From: JARYMI01 sp037444845
GTDB lineage: Bacteria > Acidobacteriota > Aminicenantia > Aminicenantales > UBA8522
Length of the DNA stretch: 41,152 nt
Assembly (NCBI GenBank): GCA_037444845.1
Contig: JBBILQ010000019.1
Location: 1-41,152, forward strand
Direction of reading: 5' to 3'
In this document: positions 15,767 to 23,573 of the stretch, piece by piece
Numbering within the stretch: position 1 is the first letter of the stretch
How the letters are laid out: every line of letters begins with the position of its first letter
Translations under genes and position numbers: made by a program
The notes under the pieces: generated by a model
What the model was told of the DNA's origin: nothing
The model's database searches: none
Seen by the model: only the letters and a program-made list of their open reading frames with translations

Positions 15767-16963
15767 TCACTTCTTGGCCAGAGTCAACCGGTAGCTTTTT
15801 TCCGCGACGCTGAAATCCTTCAGGCTTTCCAGAAGAGCCTCCTCCCATTCTCGGTTTTTCAGAGCCCGGTTCAAGGCAAAGAGGTCCAGCTCTGTCACCT
15901 CGTCCCATTTTCCAGCTTGCTTGAGAAGTTCGGCCAGCTTTTTCCTCTCGTCTGTGTTCTTGGCAGGAAAACGGAGGGATTCCTGTTCCTTGACAGTGAC
16001 TTTGTTTTCGCTCCCGAAAACGACCGAAACGCCTTCTCGCTCGCAGAAAGCGATCAAAGCCTGCTTGATCTTTTCCAGCTCTTCTTCGGACTCGCTCCTG
16101 AACGCCTCGTATTCGCTCTTGAGCTTGGCGTATTTGTCCACGAGCTTCACCCCTGGGTCGTTGAGGTACTCATTCTCGGCCATCGCCTCGATCTCGACGC
16201 CATGTCGCCACATCGGGCAAACGGACTTATGAAGGCACCAGTCACAGAGATATGAAACGACGGGCGGAAATTCCCTGACTGCCTCTATCTCCTTTATCCG
16301 GGCCAGGATCTCTTTTCGGAGGCTTTCCAATTGGTCTGGCGTCCTGAAGGAGTCCATTTCCTTGTCAAAAGCCAGATAATGCCAGACCAGCCGCGCCTTC
16401 TTAAAATCCTTGAACCGACTTTTGACCCAAAGAGCGTACATGGCCAGCTGCTTGTCGGCCTCAAGCTCCTCCTCTTCGGGGATCTGGCTGCTCGTCTTGT
16501 AATCATGGACTTCGTAAAGACCATCGCCCATGTCGATGAGCCTGTCGATGCGGATGTGGAATAAATAATTCCCCGCCTCGTCAAGCCGCAGCTGATCCTT
16601 GGTCTCCAGTCCGAGGACTCTGCCCCGCTCAAAAGGCTTATGTCTGTGGTAGTAATCCGTGAGATAGCGTTCGCCCATTTTTCTGTAGTTCTCAGCGGTG
16701 TATTCTTTTCTGACGATGATAATCGAATCCTGCCATTTCTTCTCCCAACTTCGTCGGAAAAAATCGAGCAGCTCATCGGGCGAGAGGAGCTTCTCGTGCA
16801 TCTTATCGCGGTAAAGTTTTTCGAGCGCCTCATGGACAATCCGGCCGAGAAAGGTCTCGACGGTGTCCTCAGTCTCGACCTTCAAACAATCGATATAAGC
16901 GAACTTGTACTGGAGAGGGCAGGCGTCGTAAGTCGAAATTCTGGATACGCTGAAGGCGGCCAT
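15767..16963 (-). CDS. RecB/Cas4-like PD-(D/E)XK nuclease with predicted Fe-S cluster
   Basis: 398 residues from ATG 16963, which has GAGGAGGG at 6 nt; a TTG 15 bp upstream lies within that site. The N-terminus 'SVSRISTYDACPLQY' and His44 in 'GRIVHEALE' match RecB-family nucleases, and the metal site is Asp140, Asp154 and Lys156 ('VHDYKTS'). Four cysteines, Cys15 and Cys240/Cys243/Cys249 in 'CDWCLHKSVC', match the 4Fe-4S pattern of AddB and Cas4. The C-terminal third (about 265-398) is charged and partly coiled-coil. It is a stand-alone nuclease with no helicase or cas gene near. It is the last gene of the minus-strand operon beginning at 23368. A DNA-repair or DNA-processing exonuclease role is inferred. 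Confidence 0.85.
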   Translation of the reverse strand: MAAFSVSRISTYDACPLQYKFAYIDCLKVETEDTVETFLGRIVHEALEKLYRDKMHEKLLSPDELLDFFRRSWEKKWQDSIIIVRKEYTAENYRKMGERYLTDYYHRHKPFERGRVLGLETKDQLRLDEAGNYLFHIRIDRLIDMGDGLYEVHDYKTSSQIPEEEELEADKQLAMYALWVKSRFKDFKKARLVWHYLAFDKEMDSFRTPDQLESLRKEILARIKEIEAVREFPPVVSYLCDWCLHKSVCPMWRHGVEIEAMAENEYLNDPGVKLVDKYAKLKSEYEAFRSESEEELEKIKQALIAFCEREGVSVVFGSENKVTVKEQESLRFPAKNTDERKKLAELLKQAGKWDEVTELDLFALNRALKNREWEEALLESLKDFSVAEKSYRLTLAKK

Positions 16964-16998
16964 GGCATCCCTCCTCAAGATTCACGTTCAGCCGATCT

Positions 16999-18414
16999 TT
17001 AGCCGGGCGGCGGCTGGTCAACGCCGTCCCAGCAGTATGTGCAGATTTTTCCCTTGGGCAGGCTGATTGCCTCGATCAGATCCTCAAGTAGCTGGTACTT
17101 GAGACTGGTCAGGTTGAGGCGGCGGCGGATTCTCTCTTCCATAGCCTGATACGCAGGCGTTCCAGGATGAGTGTAAGCTGAAAGATCTGCGGCCTTCTCT
17201 CCTTCAAGCTCCCGGATGGCCCGTCGGGCGGCAAGGTCCCATTCTGATTTGGAGGTAGAAAAATTGAGGAACTTGCACGCATAGACAAGCGGGGGGCACG
17301 CCGGCCGCATGTGGACTTCAAGGGCGCCCACCTCGTAGAGCCTCCGAATGGTTTCCTTGAGCTGGGTGCCACGGACGATAGAATCCTCGCAGAAGAGGAA
17401 TTTCTTGCCCTCGATGAGCTCGCGGATGGGGATGAGCTTCATCCTGGCGATAAGATCCCGCACGGCCTGATCCTGCGGCATGAAGCTCCTGGCCCAGGTC
17501 GGCGAGTACTTGACGAAAGGCCTCTTGAACGGCACGCCGGCCTCCGCAGCGTAGCCAAGGCCGTGGCCGATGCCAGAATCAGGAAGGCCGGCCACGAAAT
17601 CGATGTCAATCGGGTTCCGTCGGGCGAGAAACGCCCCGCAACGGTTCCTGACCCACTCAACGTTGATGCCTTCATAGCTTGAAGCCGGGTAGCCATAGTA
17701 TACCCAGAGAAAACCGCAGACCTGCATTTTATCCTCAGGCGCCTTCCGCGACTCTACGCCGTCGGCCGTGAGGAAGACGATCTCTGCCGGACCCAGGTAT
17801 CTCTCCACCACAAAACCGAGGTTGGGAAACGCGCAGGTTTCCAACGCGGCAGCGATGCTGTCGTTCCTGTGGCCGATAACGATCGGCGTCCGCCCTAATT
17901 TATCCCTCGCTGCATAAATCCCTTTTTCGGTGAGCAAAAGCAGCGAACAAGACCCCTGGATTTCATCCTGCGCCCTCGCGATGCCGGCCTCGAAAGACTC
18001 CTCTTCGTTGATCAGCGTGGCCACGAGCTCAGTCGGGTTGATCTCACCTCCGCTCATCTCGGAAAAGTGGAGTCTGCGGGTCTGGAAAGCCCGTCGCGCA
18101 AGCTCCTCGGCATTCTTGACAGCTCCCACTGTGACAATGGCGTAGTTGCCGAGATGCGACCGGATGAGAAGCGGCTGGTCGTCATAATCGCTGATCACGC
18201 CGATTCCGCTCCGGGCATGGAGTGCTTCGATATCCGAGTCGAACTTGGACCTGAACTGGTCGTTTTCGATGCTGTGAATGACCCGCTCGAACCCCTCCGG
18301 CTTGAAGACGGCCATCCCGCCCCTTTTTGTTCCCAGGTGAGAGTGGTAGTCTGTCCCATAAAAAATGTCGTGAATGCAATCCTGCTTTGAGACGACGCCG
18401 AACAACCCGCCCAT
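16999..18414 (-). CDS. PurF-like amidophosphoribosyltransferase homologue lacking the catalytic cysteine
   Basis: A 471-residue protein with an N-terminal Ntn glutaminase-like domain (1 to about 225) and a phosphoribosyltransferase domain with the PRPP loop 'EDSIVRGTQ' (343-351). Normal PurF starts, after processing, with Cys-Gly-(Ile/Val)-Phe-Gly; here the start is Met-Gly-Gly-Leu-Phe-Gly, so the nucleophile is replaced by glycine. By position, Cys233 ('VCGFLWVYY'), Cys380 ('PPLVYAC') and Cys458/Cys461 ('CTYC') correspond to the four Fe-S ligands of B. subtilis PurF. ATG 18414 has GGAGG upstream and no extended propeptide. I recall similar cysteine-less paralogues in Bacteroidetes and spirochaetes, annotated simply as amidophosphoribosyltransferase. 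Ammonia-dependent or altered activity is inferred. Confidence 0.85.
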   Translation of the reverse strand: MGGLFGVVSKQDCIHDIFYGTDYHSHLGTKRGGMAVFKPEGFERVIHSIENDQFRSKFDSDIEALHARSGIGVISDYDDQPLLIRSHLGNYAIVTVGAVKNAEELARRAFQTRRLHFSEMSGGEINPTELVATLINEEESFEAGIARAQDEIQGSCSLLLLTEKGIYAARDKLGRTPIVIGHRNDSIAAALETCAFPNLGFVVERYLGPAEIVFLTADGVESRKAPEDKMQVCGFLWVYYGYPASSYEGINVEWVRNRCGAFLARRNPIDIDFVAGLPDSGIGHGLGYAAEAGVPFKRPFVKYSPTWARSFMPQDQAVRDLIARMKLIPIRELIEGKKFLFCEDSIVRGTQLKETIRRLYEVGALEVHMRPACPPLVYACKFLNFSTSKSEWDLAARRAIRELEGEKAADLSAYTHPGTPAYQAMEERIRRRLNLTSLKYQLLEDLIEAISLPKGKICTYCWDGVDQPPPG

Positions 18415-18434
18415 CCTTTTCGCCTCCTTTTCTC

Positions 18435-20201
18435 CTAATTTTCCAGGAATGAGAACAGATATTCCTGCCGTCCTCCGATATTCTGATACCGCACGTTTCC
18501 TCCGATGATCGTGTAGATGACAGCAGCGGTCAAAATCTCATCATCCGGCACTGTCAGGATATTCTTCGACAAAACAGTGATATCAGCCAGCTTCCCTGGG
18601 CTTAGAGACCCAAGGATATTTTCCTGAAAGCCAGAGTAGGCGGCGTTCAGCGTATAGGACCGTAAGGCTTCTTCCCTCGTCATCCTCTGCTCGGGAAAAA
18701 AGGCGCTTCCATCCTTCATCTGGCGCGTCACTGAAGCATGGAAACAAGCGATGGGATCGACGTCCTCGACCGGCGCATCCGTGCCGTTTGAGATCACGGC
18801 TCCCGTTTTCAAAAGCTCTCTCCAGACGTAGGCTCCTTCCCGGGCCCGTTTTTCTCCAAGCCTCTTAACCACCCAGGGACCATCAGAGGTGCAATGGATT
18901 CCCTGCATGGCGGCGACGACGCCGAGAGCGCCAAACCGGGGAATATCGTCGGGGTGGAGATGCTGGGCATGCTCAATCCGCCAGCGAAGGTCTTTTTTAT
19001 CGGGATGAGACCGGAAAGCTTCCTCATAGATATTGAGAGTTTCCCGGTTGCCCCGATCGCCGATCGCGTGAGTGCAAAGCTGGAAGTCATTCTCGATGGC
19101 CAGACGGGCTGTTTCTTTCATGACCTCTATCGGCGTCGTGTTGAGCCCGACAGAGCTCGGAAGGTCGTCATAAGGAGCAAGAAGCCAGGCTCCATGAGCA
19201 CCCAGAGCGCCGTCAATCAGGCGCTTGATCGCCCTCACTGTCAAGTGATTCTCGCCCGCGCCGATGATCTTATACTTCGTCAAAGACTCGGCAAGGTTCT
19301 CGTTTCCCTCGCTGATCATCACCCAGAGCCGGACTCCCAGCTTCCCCTGCTCTGCCAACTCTCTAAATAGATCGATTGTCTCAAAAGAGGAGCCCGCATC
19401 ATAAAAACTGGTGACGCCATTAGCCAGACACTCCTTGGCGGCCAGGGTAATGGCGCGTTTCTGTTCGCTCATGATTTGTTCGGAAGTAAGGCCAGCGCGA
19501 TAGTCACTGAGGGCTCTCTTTAACAGGCCCTGGGCCGTTTCCCGGAAAGCTCCAATGGGGTTGCCTTTACCGTCCCTGACAACTTGTCCTCCAGGCGGGT
19601 CAGCAGTTTTTTTGGTGATTCCGGCAAGCTCCATGGCTTTGGCGTTGGCCAGGCAGGAATGGCCGCTTGCGTGGGTAAGGAGCACAGGATTGTTCGGGCT
19701 CGCCTGGCTGAGGTACGTGTGGAAAGGCAGCCCGTCAACCTGAGGTTCGGGCGTCTTGTCCCATTTTTCTTGATGCCAGCCGCGGCCAAGAATCCATTCT
19801 CCCGGCTCAACCTTCTCTGCGGCCGCTTTGACCATGGCCACGATTTCGTTCCAGTTATTCGTCTTTGTCAGGTCCAACAGCATTTTGGACTGACCGAGGC
19901 TTGTGTAGTGGCCGTGGCTGTCGATGAACCCGGGAATAGTTAGTTTCCCGTCGAGGTCGATGACCTTTGTTGATTCGCCGATAAACCGTTTTATTTTTTT
20001 CTGGTCTCCGACAGCGACGATCCGGTCGCCACGGACGGCCAGCGCTTCGGCCCGGGGAATACTCTCATCCATGGTCACGATCTGGCCGTTTGAGAGGACA
20101 AGATCAGCCGGCTCTTCTTTCCTGGCGCAGCCAGAAAAGCCGCATATAAGGATAGCTACAAGGCTGAGAACAATGAGTCTGGCAGAAATTTTAGGACTCA
20201 T
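18435..20201 (-). CDS. YtcJ-like amidohydrolase lipoprotein (amidohydrolase family 3)
   Basis: 588 residues from ATG 20201 (GGAGG at 8 nt; the frame runs on to 20270). A basic start, hydrophobic stretch and 'GFSGC' (Cys25) indicate a lipoprotein signal. The metallo-dependent hydrolase barrel begins with the composite beta-sandwich ('ADLVLSNGQIVTM', typical 'A-N-G-x-I'). The metal motif His96-Gly-His98 follows in 'FIDSHGHY', later histidines occur in 'LCTHAIGDRGN' and 'IEHAQHL', and the aspartate is in 'NGTDAPVEDVDP'. YtcJ-like enzymes hydrolyse amide bonds of small molecules or act as aryl-formamidases, so the substrate is open. It follows the fusion gene by 62 bp and precedes the PurF-like gene by 20 bp, suggesting one transcript. 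Confidence 0.9.
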   Translation of the reverse strand: MSPKISARLIVLSLVAILICGFSGCARKEEPADLVLSNGQIVTMDESIPRAEALAVRGDRIVAVGDQKKIKRFIGESTKVIDLDGKLTIPGFIDSHGHYTSLGQSKMLLDLTKTNNWNEIVAMVKAAAEKVEPGEWILGRGWHQEKWDKTPEPQVDGLPFHTYLSQASPNNPVLLTHASGHSCLANAKAMELAGITKKTADPPGGQVVRDGKGNPIGAFRETAQGLLKRALSDYRAGLTSEQIMSEQKRAITLAAKECLANGVTSFYDAGSSFETIDLFRELAEQGKLGVRLWVMISEGNENLAESLTKYKIIGAGENHLTVRAIKRLIDGALGAHGAWLLAPYDDLPSSVGLNTTPIEVMKETARLAIENDFQLCTHAIGDRGNRETLNIYEEAFRSHPDKKDLRWRIEHAQHLHPDDIPRFGALGVVAAMQGIHCTSDGPWVVKRLGEKRAREGAYVWRELLKTGAVISNGTDAPVEDVDPIACFHASVTRQMKDGSAFFPEQRMTREEALRSYTLNAAYSGFQENILGSLSPGKLADITVLSKNILTVPDDEILTAAVIYTIIGGNVRYQNIGGRQEYLFSFLEN

Positions 20202-20263
20202 GTTGATACCCTCCTTCATGTCAAAAGAATAAAGGGCTATCTTATTTTTTTCCAGCGAATAAT

Positions 20264-23200
20264 TCAACAACCAGCATCTTTTTTTTCAAGAGCGCTCTCA
20301 GCGAGGACGCCAGCCAGCGTCTCGACAAAAAGACCGGCGTCGGCCTGGGTAAAGACAAGCGGCGGCTTAACCTTCAAAACATTTCGGTAAGGGCCATCCG
20401 TGCTGACCAGCACGCCTTTGTCTTTCATCCTCTCGGCGACATAAGAGGCTTCGGCCGTCGCCGGAGCCAGCGTGGCTCTGTCCGAAACAAGCTCGATCCC
20501 AAGAAATAGACCTAATCCCCGGACATCGCCGATGAGAGGAAACGTTTTCCTGAGCTCCTCCAGACGCGACTTGAGGTAGGTTCCGACTTTATAGGCATTC
20601 TCCTGGAGTTTCTCTTGTCGAATGACATCGAGGACGGCCAGGCCAACGGCGCAGGAAACCGGGTTTCCGCCAAAGGTGCTAAAGTATTCCATGCCCGTGT
20701 CAAAGGAGGCGGCGACCTCAGGCGTCGTCACGACGGCCGCAAGCGGATGGCCGTTTCCGATAGGTTTTCCCATTGTCACGATGTCCGGAACGACTCCCTG
20801 AGTCTCGAACCCCCAGAAATGAGTGCCGACTCGGCCAAGGCCGACTTGAACCTCGTCGGCGATACAGACGCCGTCAGCGTTGCGGACATGGGCAAAGGCC
20901 TCACGGAGATAGCCGTCGGGATAGACGATCTGCCCAGCGCAGCCCATGAGCGACTCACATAAAAAAGCTGCTACTCCCCTCCCCCTATCCTTGATCTTCT
21001 CGACGGCATGTTTCACATCAAGGGCGTACAGCGAGCCGGCATGTGGGTTATCGTATTTGTAAGGCCCTCGGTAACCGTCTGGAGTCAACACCTTATGGAC
21101 GTGGGGAGGCGCGCCCCGACCGCCCGGGCCGTCAAACTTATAAGGACTGACCTCGACGAGCGAGCTCAGGGTGCCGTGATAAGCCCCATCGACGACGATG
21201 ATATCCCCGTGCCCCGTCTTCGTCCTGGCCATCCGGAGCGCCAGGTCATTGGCCTCGCTCCCGCTCGAGACAAAATAGAAAATGCGGAGAGGGGCGGGCA
21301 GGGTCTCGGCCAGCCTGAGGGCGTATTCAACCAAGTAATCATGGAGGTAGCGCGTGTTTGTGTTGAGGATGGCCATCTGCTCGCGGGCAGCCCGGACCAC
21401 AGCCGGATGGCAGTGGCCCACGTGCGGCACATTGTTTACGGCATCAAGATAGGCCTGGCCGTTCTCGTCATACAGGCGTTGCCCGAACCCCCGCACGATC
21501 TTGAGCGGCTTCCTGTAGGAAACACTGAGGGTTGGACCCAGATTCGTCTTGCGCAACCGGATGATCTCGTCTCTGGTCCTCTCCACGGCCGGTTGTGTCT
21601 TCCTTTCTTCCGGGATCTTAAGGATTAAGCTGGGATCAGGACAGAGGCTCAGCCAGAGGTCATTTTGGCTGGGCGGAGCCACTCCAGGAAAATCTCCCCG
21701 TCTGCCGAAAAGGTCGGTTATGATCTGGAAGTGGAGATGGGGCGGCCAGCCGCCGTTTTCCTTAAAGCGTCCGACTGCACCGATTTTCTGGCCCTTTTTT
21801 ATTCTGGCTCCTTCGGTCAGGCCCACAAGCGAATCTCGGCTGAGATGGCCGTAAAGCGTGTAGAATGTCGGGCCGTCTGAAACCCTGTGTTCAAGGATGA
21901 CGGTCGGGCCATAATCAAGATGCCCCTCGTTGTCCCCGAAGCTATGGACAACTCCGTCAAGTGGCGCATAAACAGGCGAGCCGGCCTTAACAAAAAGGTC
22001 AGTCCCCAGATGGACGCTCCTCCATTCAGGAGCGTCATTTCCCGGAATTTTAAAAATGCCGCTCGCATAAAATTGCCGGACCTCGCCATAGCGTCCGATT
22101 CCCACTCTGGCCCCGGCGGCAGAGATCCGGCCCCGTATCCAGGCACCGAGTTCCTCCATGTTGTCTAAATGATCGCAAGCGCCAAGCTCGCGGCTTCCCA
22201 CGCTCAGGTCAAAAATATGGGGAGGATTTTTCTCGAAATCCGTTTTGATCACCGGGACGATGTCCTCCTGATGGGACTTAAGCCAGGAGATGACTCTCTC
22301 TGACTCCGGACAGGGAGCGAGGCCGCAAGCCCGGCGGAAAATAGAATAGGCCAGCCGCGGGTTGACCTCCCGCCACTCGCGGAGCAGTGCCCAGGCTGGC
22401 TTCTCGCTGATCGTCAGGTATTCGTTTTCTCTCTCCTGCTTCTTCTGTTCGGCTGAAATAGCCACGCTCAGGCAGAGCCTAAGGGCGACGAGATGATAGA
22501 GGACCTGAATCTCCCTGTCTAATAAGGGCAGAGCCTGGTGGTAGGCAGAGACGATTGCTGCTGCTGCAGCCAGCGGGTCCTTTTTTCCCATCATCGCGTA
22601 TGCGGCACCGACAGCCAGTTCACCGACCGTGTAGCCATAGAGCATATCGCCGAAATCTATGATCCCGATAACTTTCGTGAAGCGACCTTCCACGACAGGC
22701 GAAGCATGGCCGACGAGCACGTTATAATCGTTGGCGTCGTTGTGGATGACGCTCTGCCTGAGCTCAGCCAGAAAGGGAAAAGCATGCTCCTCGAACAGCC
22801 GCAAAAAATGCCAAATGAGCTCTCGCTCCGTTTTTCCCTCGACATGAGGAAGAAGCCTGGCGAGGGTGACCGGCGCCTTTTTCAAGTCCCACTTCAATTC
22901 TCTCTCCATGGCCGGATGCCTGAAAGAAAGCAGCGCTTTGTCCATTAGGCCGAGGAAAGCGCCAAGACTTTCGAGGAGCTCAGGTTTGTGCGGCTTGACC
23001 CCGGCAAAGAAACGGCCGGGGAGATAGCTCAGCAGGCGGACGAAGTGGCACGAGCCGTTGCGGCTGTCGGCGGTGATAATTGGCTCGCCCGCCAGGCTTT
23101 TCTGGATCGAGGGCCAGGCAATCTCCGGTGCTTCTCGCCTGAGGTGTTCGATGGCGTTCGTTTGAAATTCGAGGACTTCGCGTTTCTCCGCAGAGCTTGA

Positions 23201-23368
23201 AATCTTGAGGATGAAATCCCGCGCCGAGCCTGCTTCGCTAAAATGAAAATTCTGGTCACGCTCGCTGGGAAGTTCGACAGCACTGCCCGATAGGCCGAAA
23301 GATGCCATAATGATGGCACAGGCCTCTTCGGCTGTGAACTGTGGACGGTTTGATCTAAGCTCGCTCAT
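20264..23368 (-). CDS. Trifunctional fusion: APH-type kinase + M23 peptidase-like + class III aminotransferase/phospholyase
   Basis: 1034 residues from ATG 23368 (GGAG upstream; TTG 15 bp earlier). Domain 1 (about 10-350) is an aminoglycoside/homoserine/hydroxylysine-kinase-type phosphotransferase with the catalytic loop 'HNDANDYN' (Asp211) and 'DFG' (Asp238). Domain 2 (about 425-590) is an M23/LytM-type domain keeping its metal and catalytic residues: His453xxxAsp457, 'YGHL' His508 and His544-Leu-His546. Domain 3 (about 610-1030) is a class III PLP enzyme with Asp838 and Lys868 in 'VPDIVTMGKPIGNGHP', a signature I recall from the phospholyases AGXT2L1 and AGXT2L2, which act on phosphoethanolamine and phosphohydroxylysine. 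A kinase plus phospholyase in one chain suggests phosphorylation followed by elimination of an amino alcohol. No signal peptide is seen. Confidence 0.9.
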   Translation of the reverse strand: MSELRSNRPQFTAEEACAIIMASFGLSGSAVELPSERDQNFHFSEAGSARDFILKISSSAEKREVLEFQTNAIEHLRREAPEIAWPSIQKSLAGEPIITADSRNGSCHFVRLLSYLPGRFFAGVKPHKPELLESLGAFLGLMDKALLSFRHPAMERELKWDLKKAPVTLARLLPHVEGKTERELIWHFLRLFEEHAFPFLAELRQSVIHNDANDYNVLVGHASPVVEGRFTKVIGIIDFGDMLYGYTVGELAVGAAYAMMGKKDPLAAAAAIVSAYHQALPLLDREIQVLYHLVALRLCLSVAISAEQKKQERENEYLTISEKPAWALLREWREVNPRLAYSIFRRACGLAPCPESERVISWLKSHQEDIVPVIKTDFEKNPPHIFDLSVGSRELGACDHLDNMEELGAWIRGRISAAGARVGIGRYGEVRQFYASGIFKIPGNDAPEWRSVHLGTDLFVKAGSPVYAPLDGVVHSFGDNEGHLDYGPTVILEHRVSDGPTFYTLYGHLSRDSLVGLTEGARIKKGQKIGAVGRFKENGGWPPHLHFQIITDLFGRRGDFPGVAPPSQNDLWLSLCPDPSLILKIPEERKTQPAVERTRDEIIRLRKTNLGPTLSVSYRKPLKIVRGFGQRLYDENGQAYLDAVNNVPHVGHCHPAVVRAAREQMAILNTNTRYLHDYLVEYALRLAETLPAPLRIFYFVSSGSEANDLALRMARTKTGHGDIIVVDGAYHGTLSSLVEVSPYKFDGPGGRGAPPHVHKVLTPDGYRGPYKYDNPHAGSLYALDVKHAVEKIKDRGRGVAAFLCESLMGCAGQIVYPDGYLREAFAHVRNADGVCIADEVQVGLGRVGTHFWGFETQGVVPDIVTMGKPIGNGHPLAAVVTTPEVAASFDTGMEYFSTFGGNPVSCAVGLAVLDVIRQEKLQENAYKVGTYLKSRLEELRKTFPLIGDVRGLGLFLGIELVSDRATLAPATAEASYVAERMKDKGVLVSTDGPYRNVLKVKPPLVFTQADAGLFVETLAGVLAESALEKKDAGC

Positions 23369-23402
23369 CTCTCTTCTCCTCAAGCTCTTTTTGATGTTGT
23401 CC

Positions 23403-23420
23403 GCACGTCCTCAGACGTGC
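23403..23420. promoter_or_regulatory. Perfect 7-bp stem-loop in divergent intergenic region
   Basis: GCACGTC (23403-23409), CTCA, GACGTGC (23414-23420) forms a tight hairpin in DNA or RNA. It lies 35 bp upstream of the fusion gene start, in its probable 5' leader, and in the region shared with the divergent FAD oxidase gene. No T-run follows on either strand, so it is not an intrinsic terminator; an operator or mRNA-stability hairpin is possible. Confidence 0.4.
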
Positions 23421-23496
23421 CAGCTCCTTTCAGGATTGCTATCATAGAACAACTCGGCCTATTTTTTAAGGCCAAGCGTCTCCTGACTCGATTTTT

Positions 23497-23525
23497 TTGC
23501 TTTGTACAAAGGGCTGTATTATATT
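23497..23525 (+). promoter_or_regulatory. Promoter of the FAD amine oxidase gene
   Basis: TTGCTT (23497-23502) and TATATT (23520-23525) are separated by 17 bp, with a TGT element just before the -10. A transcript would begin near 23532, about 40 nt before the GTG start. This placement supports the GTG start over the in-frame TTG at 23502, which lies inside the promoter. Confidence 0.55.
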
Positions 23526-23573
23526 CTGGGCTGGAAGCCTCAAACAGAAAAGCGTTCCATTGGAGAGGAGATC

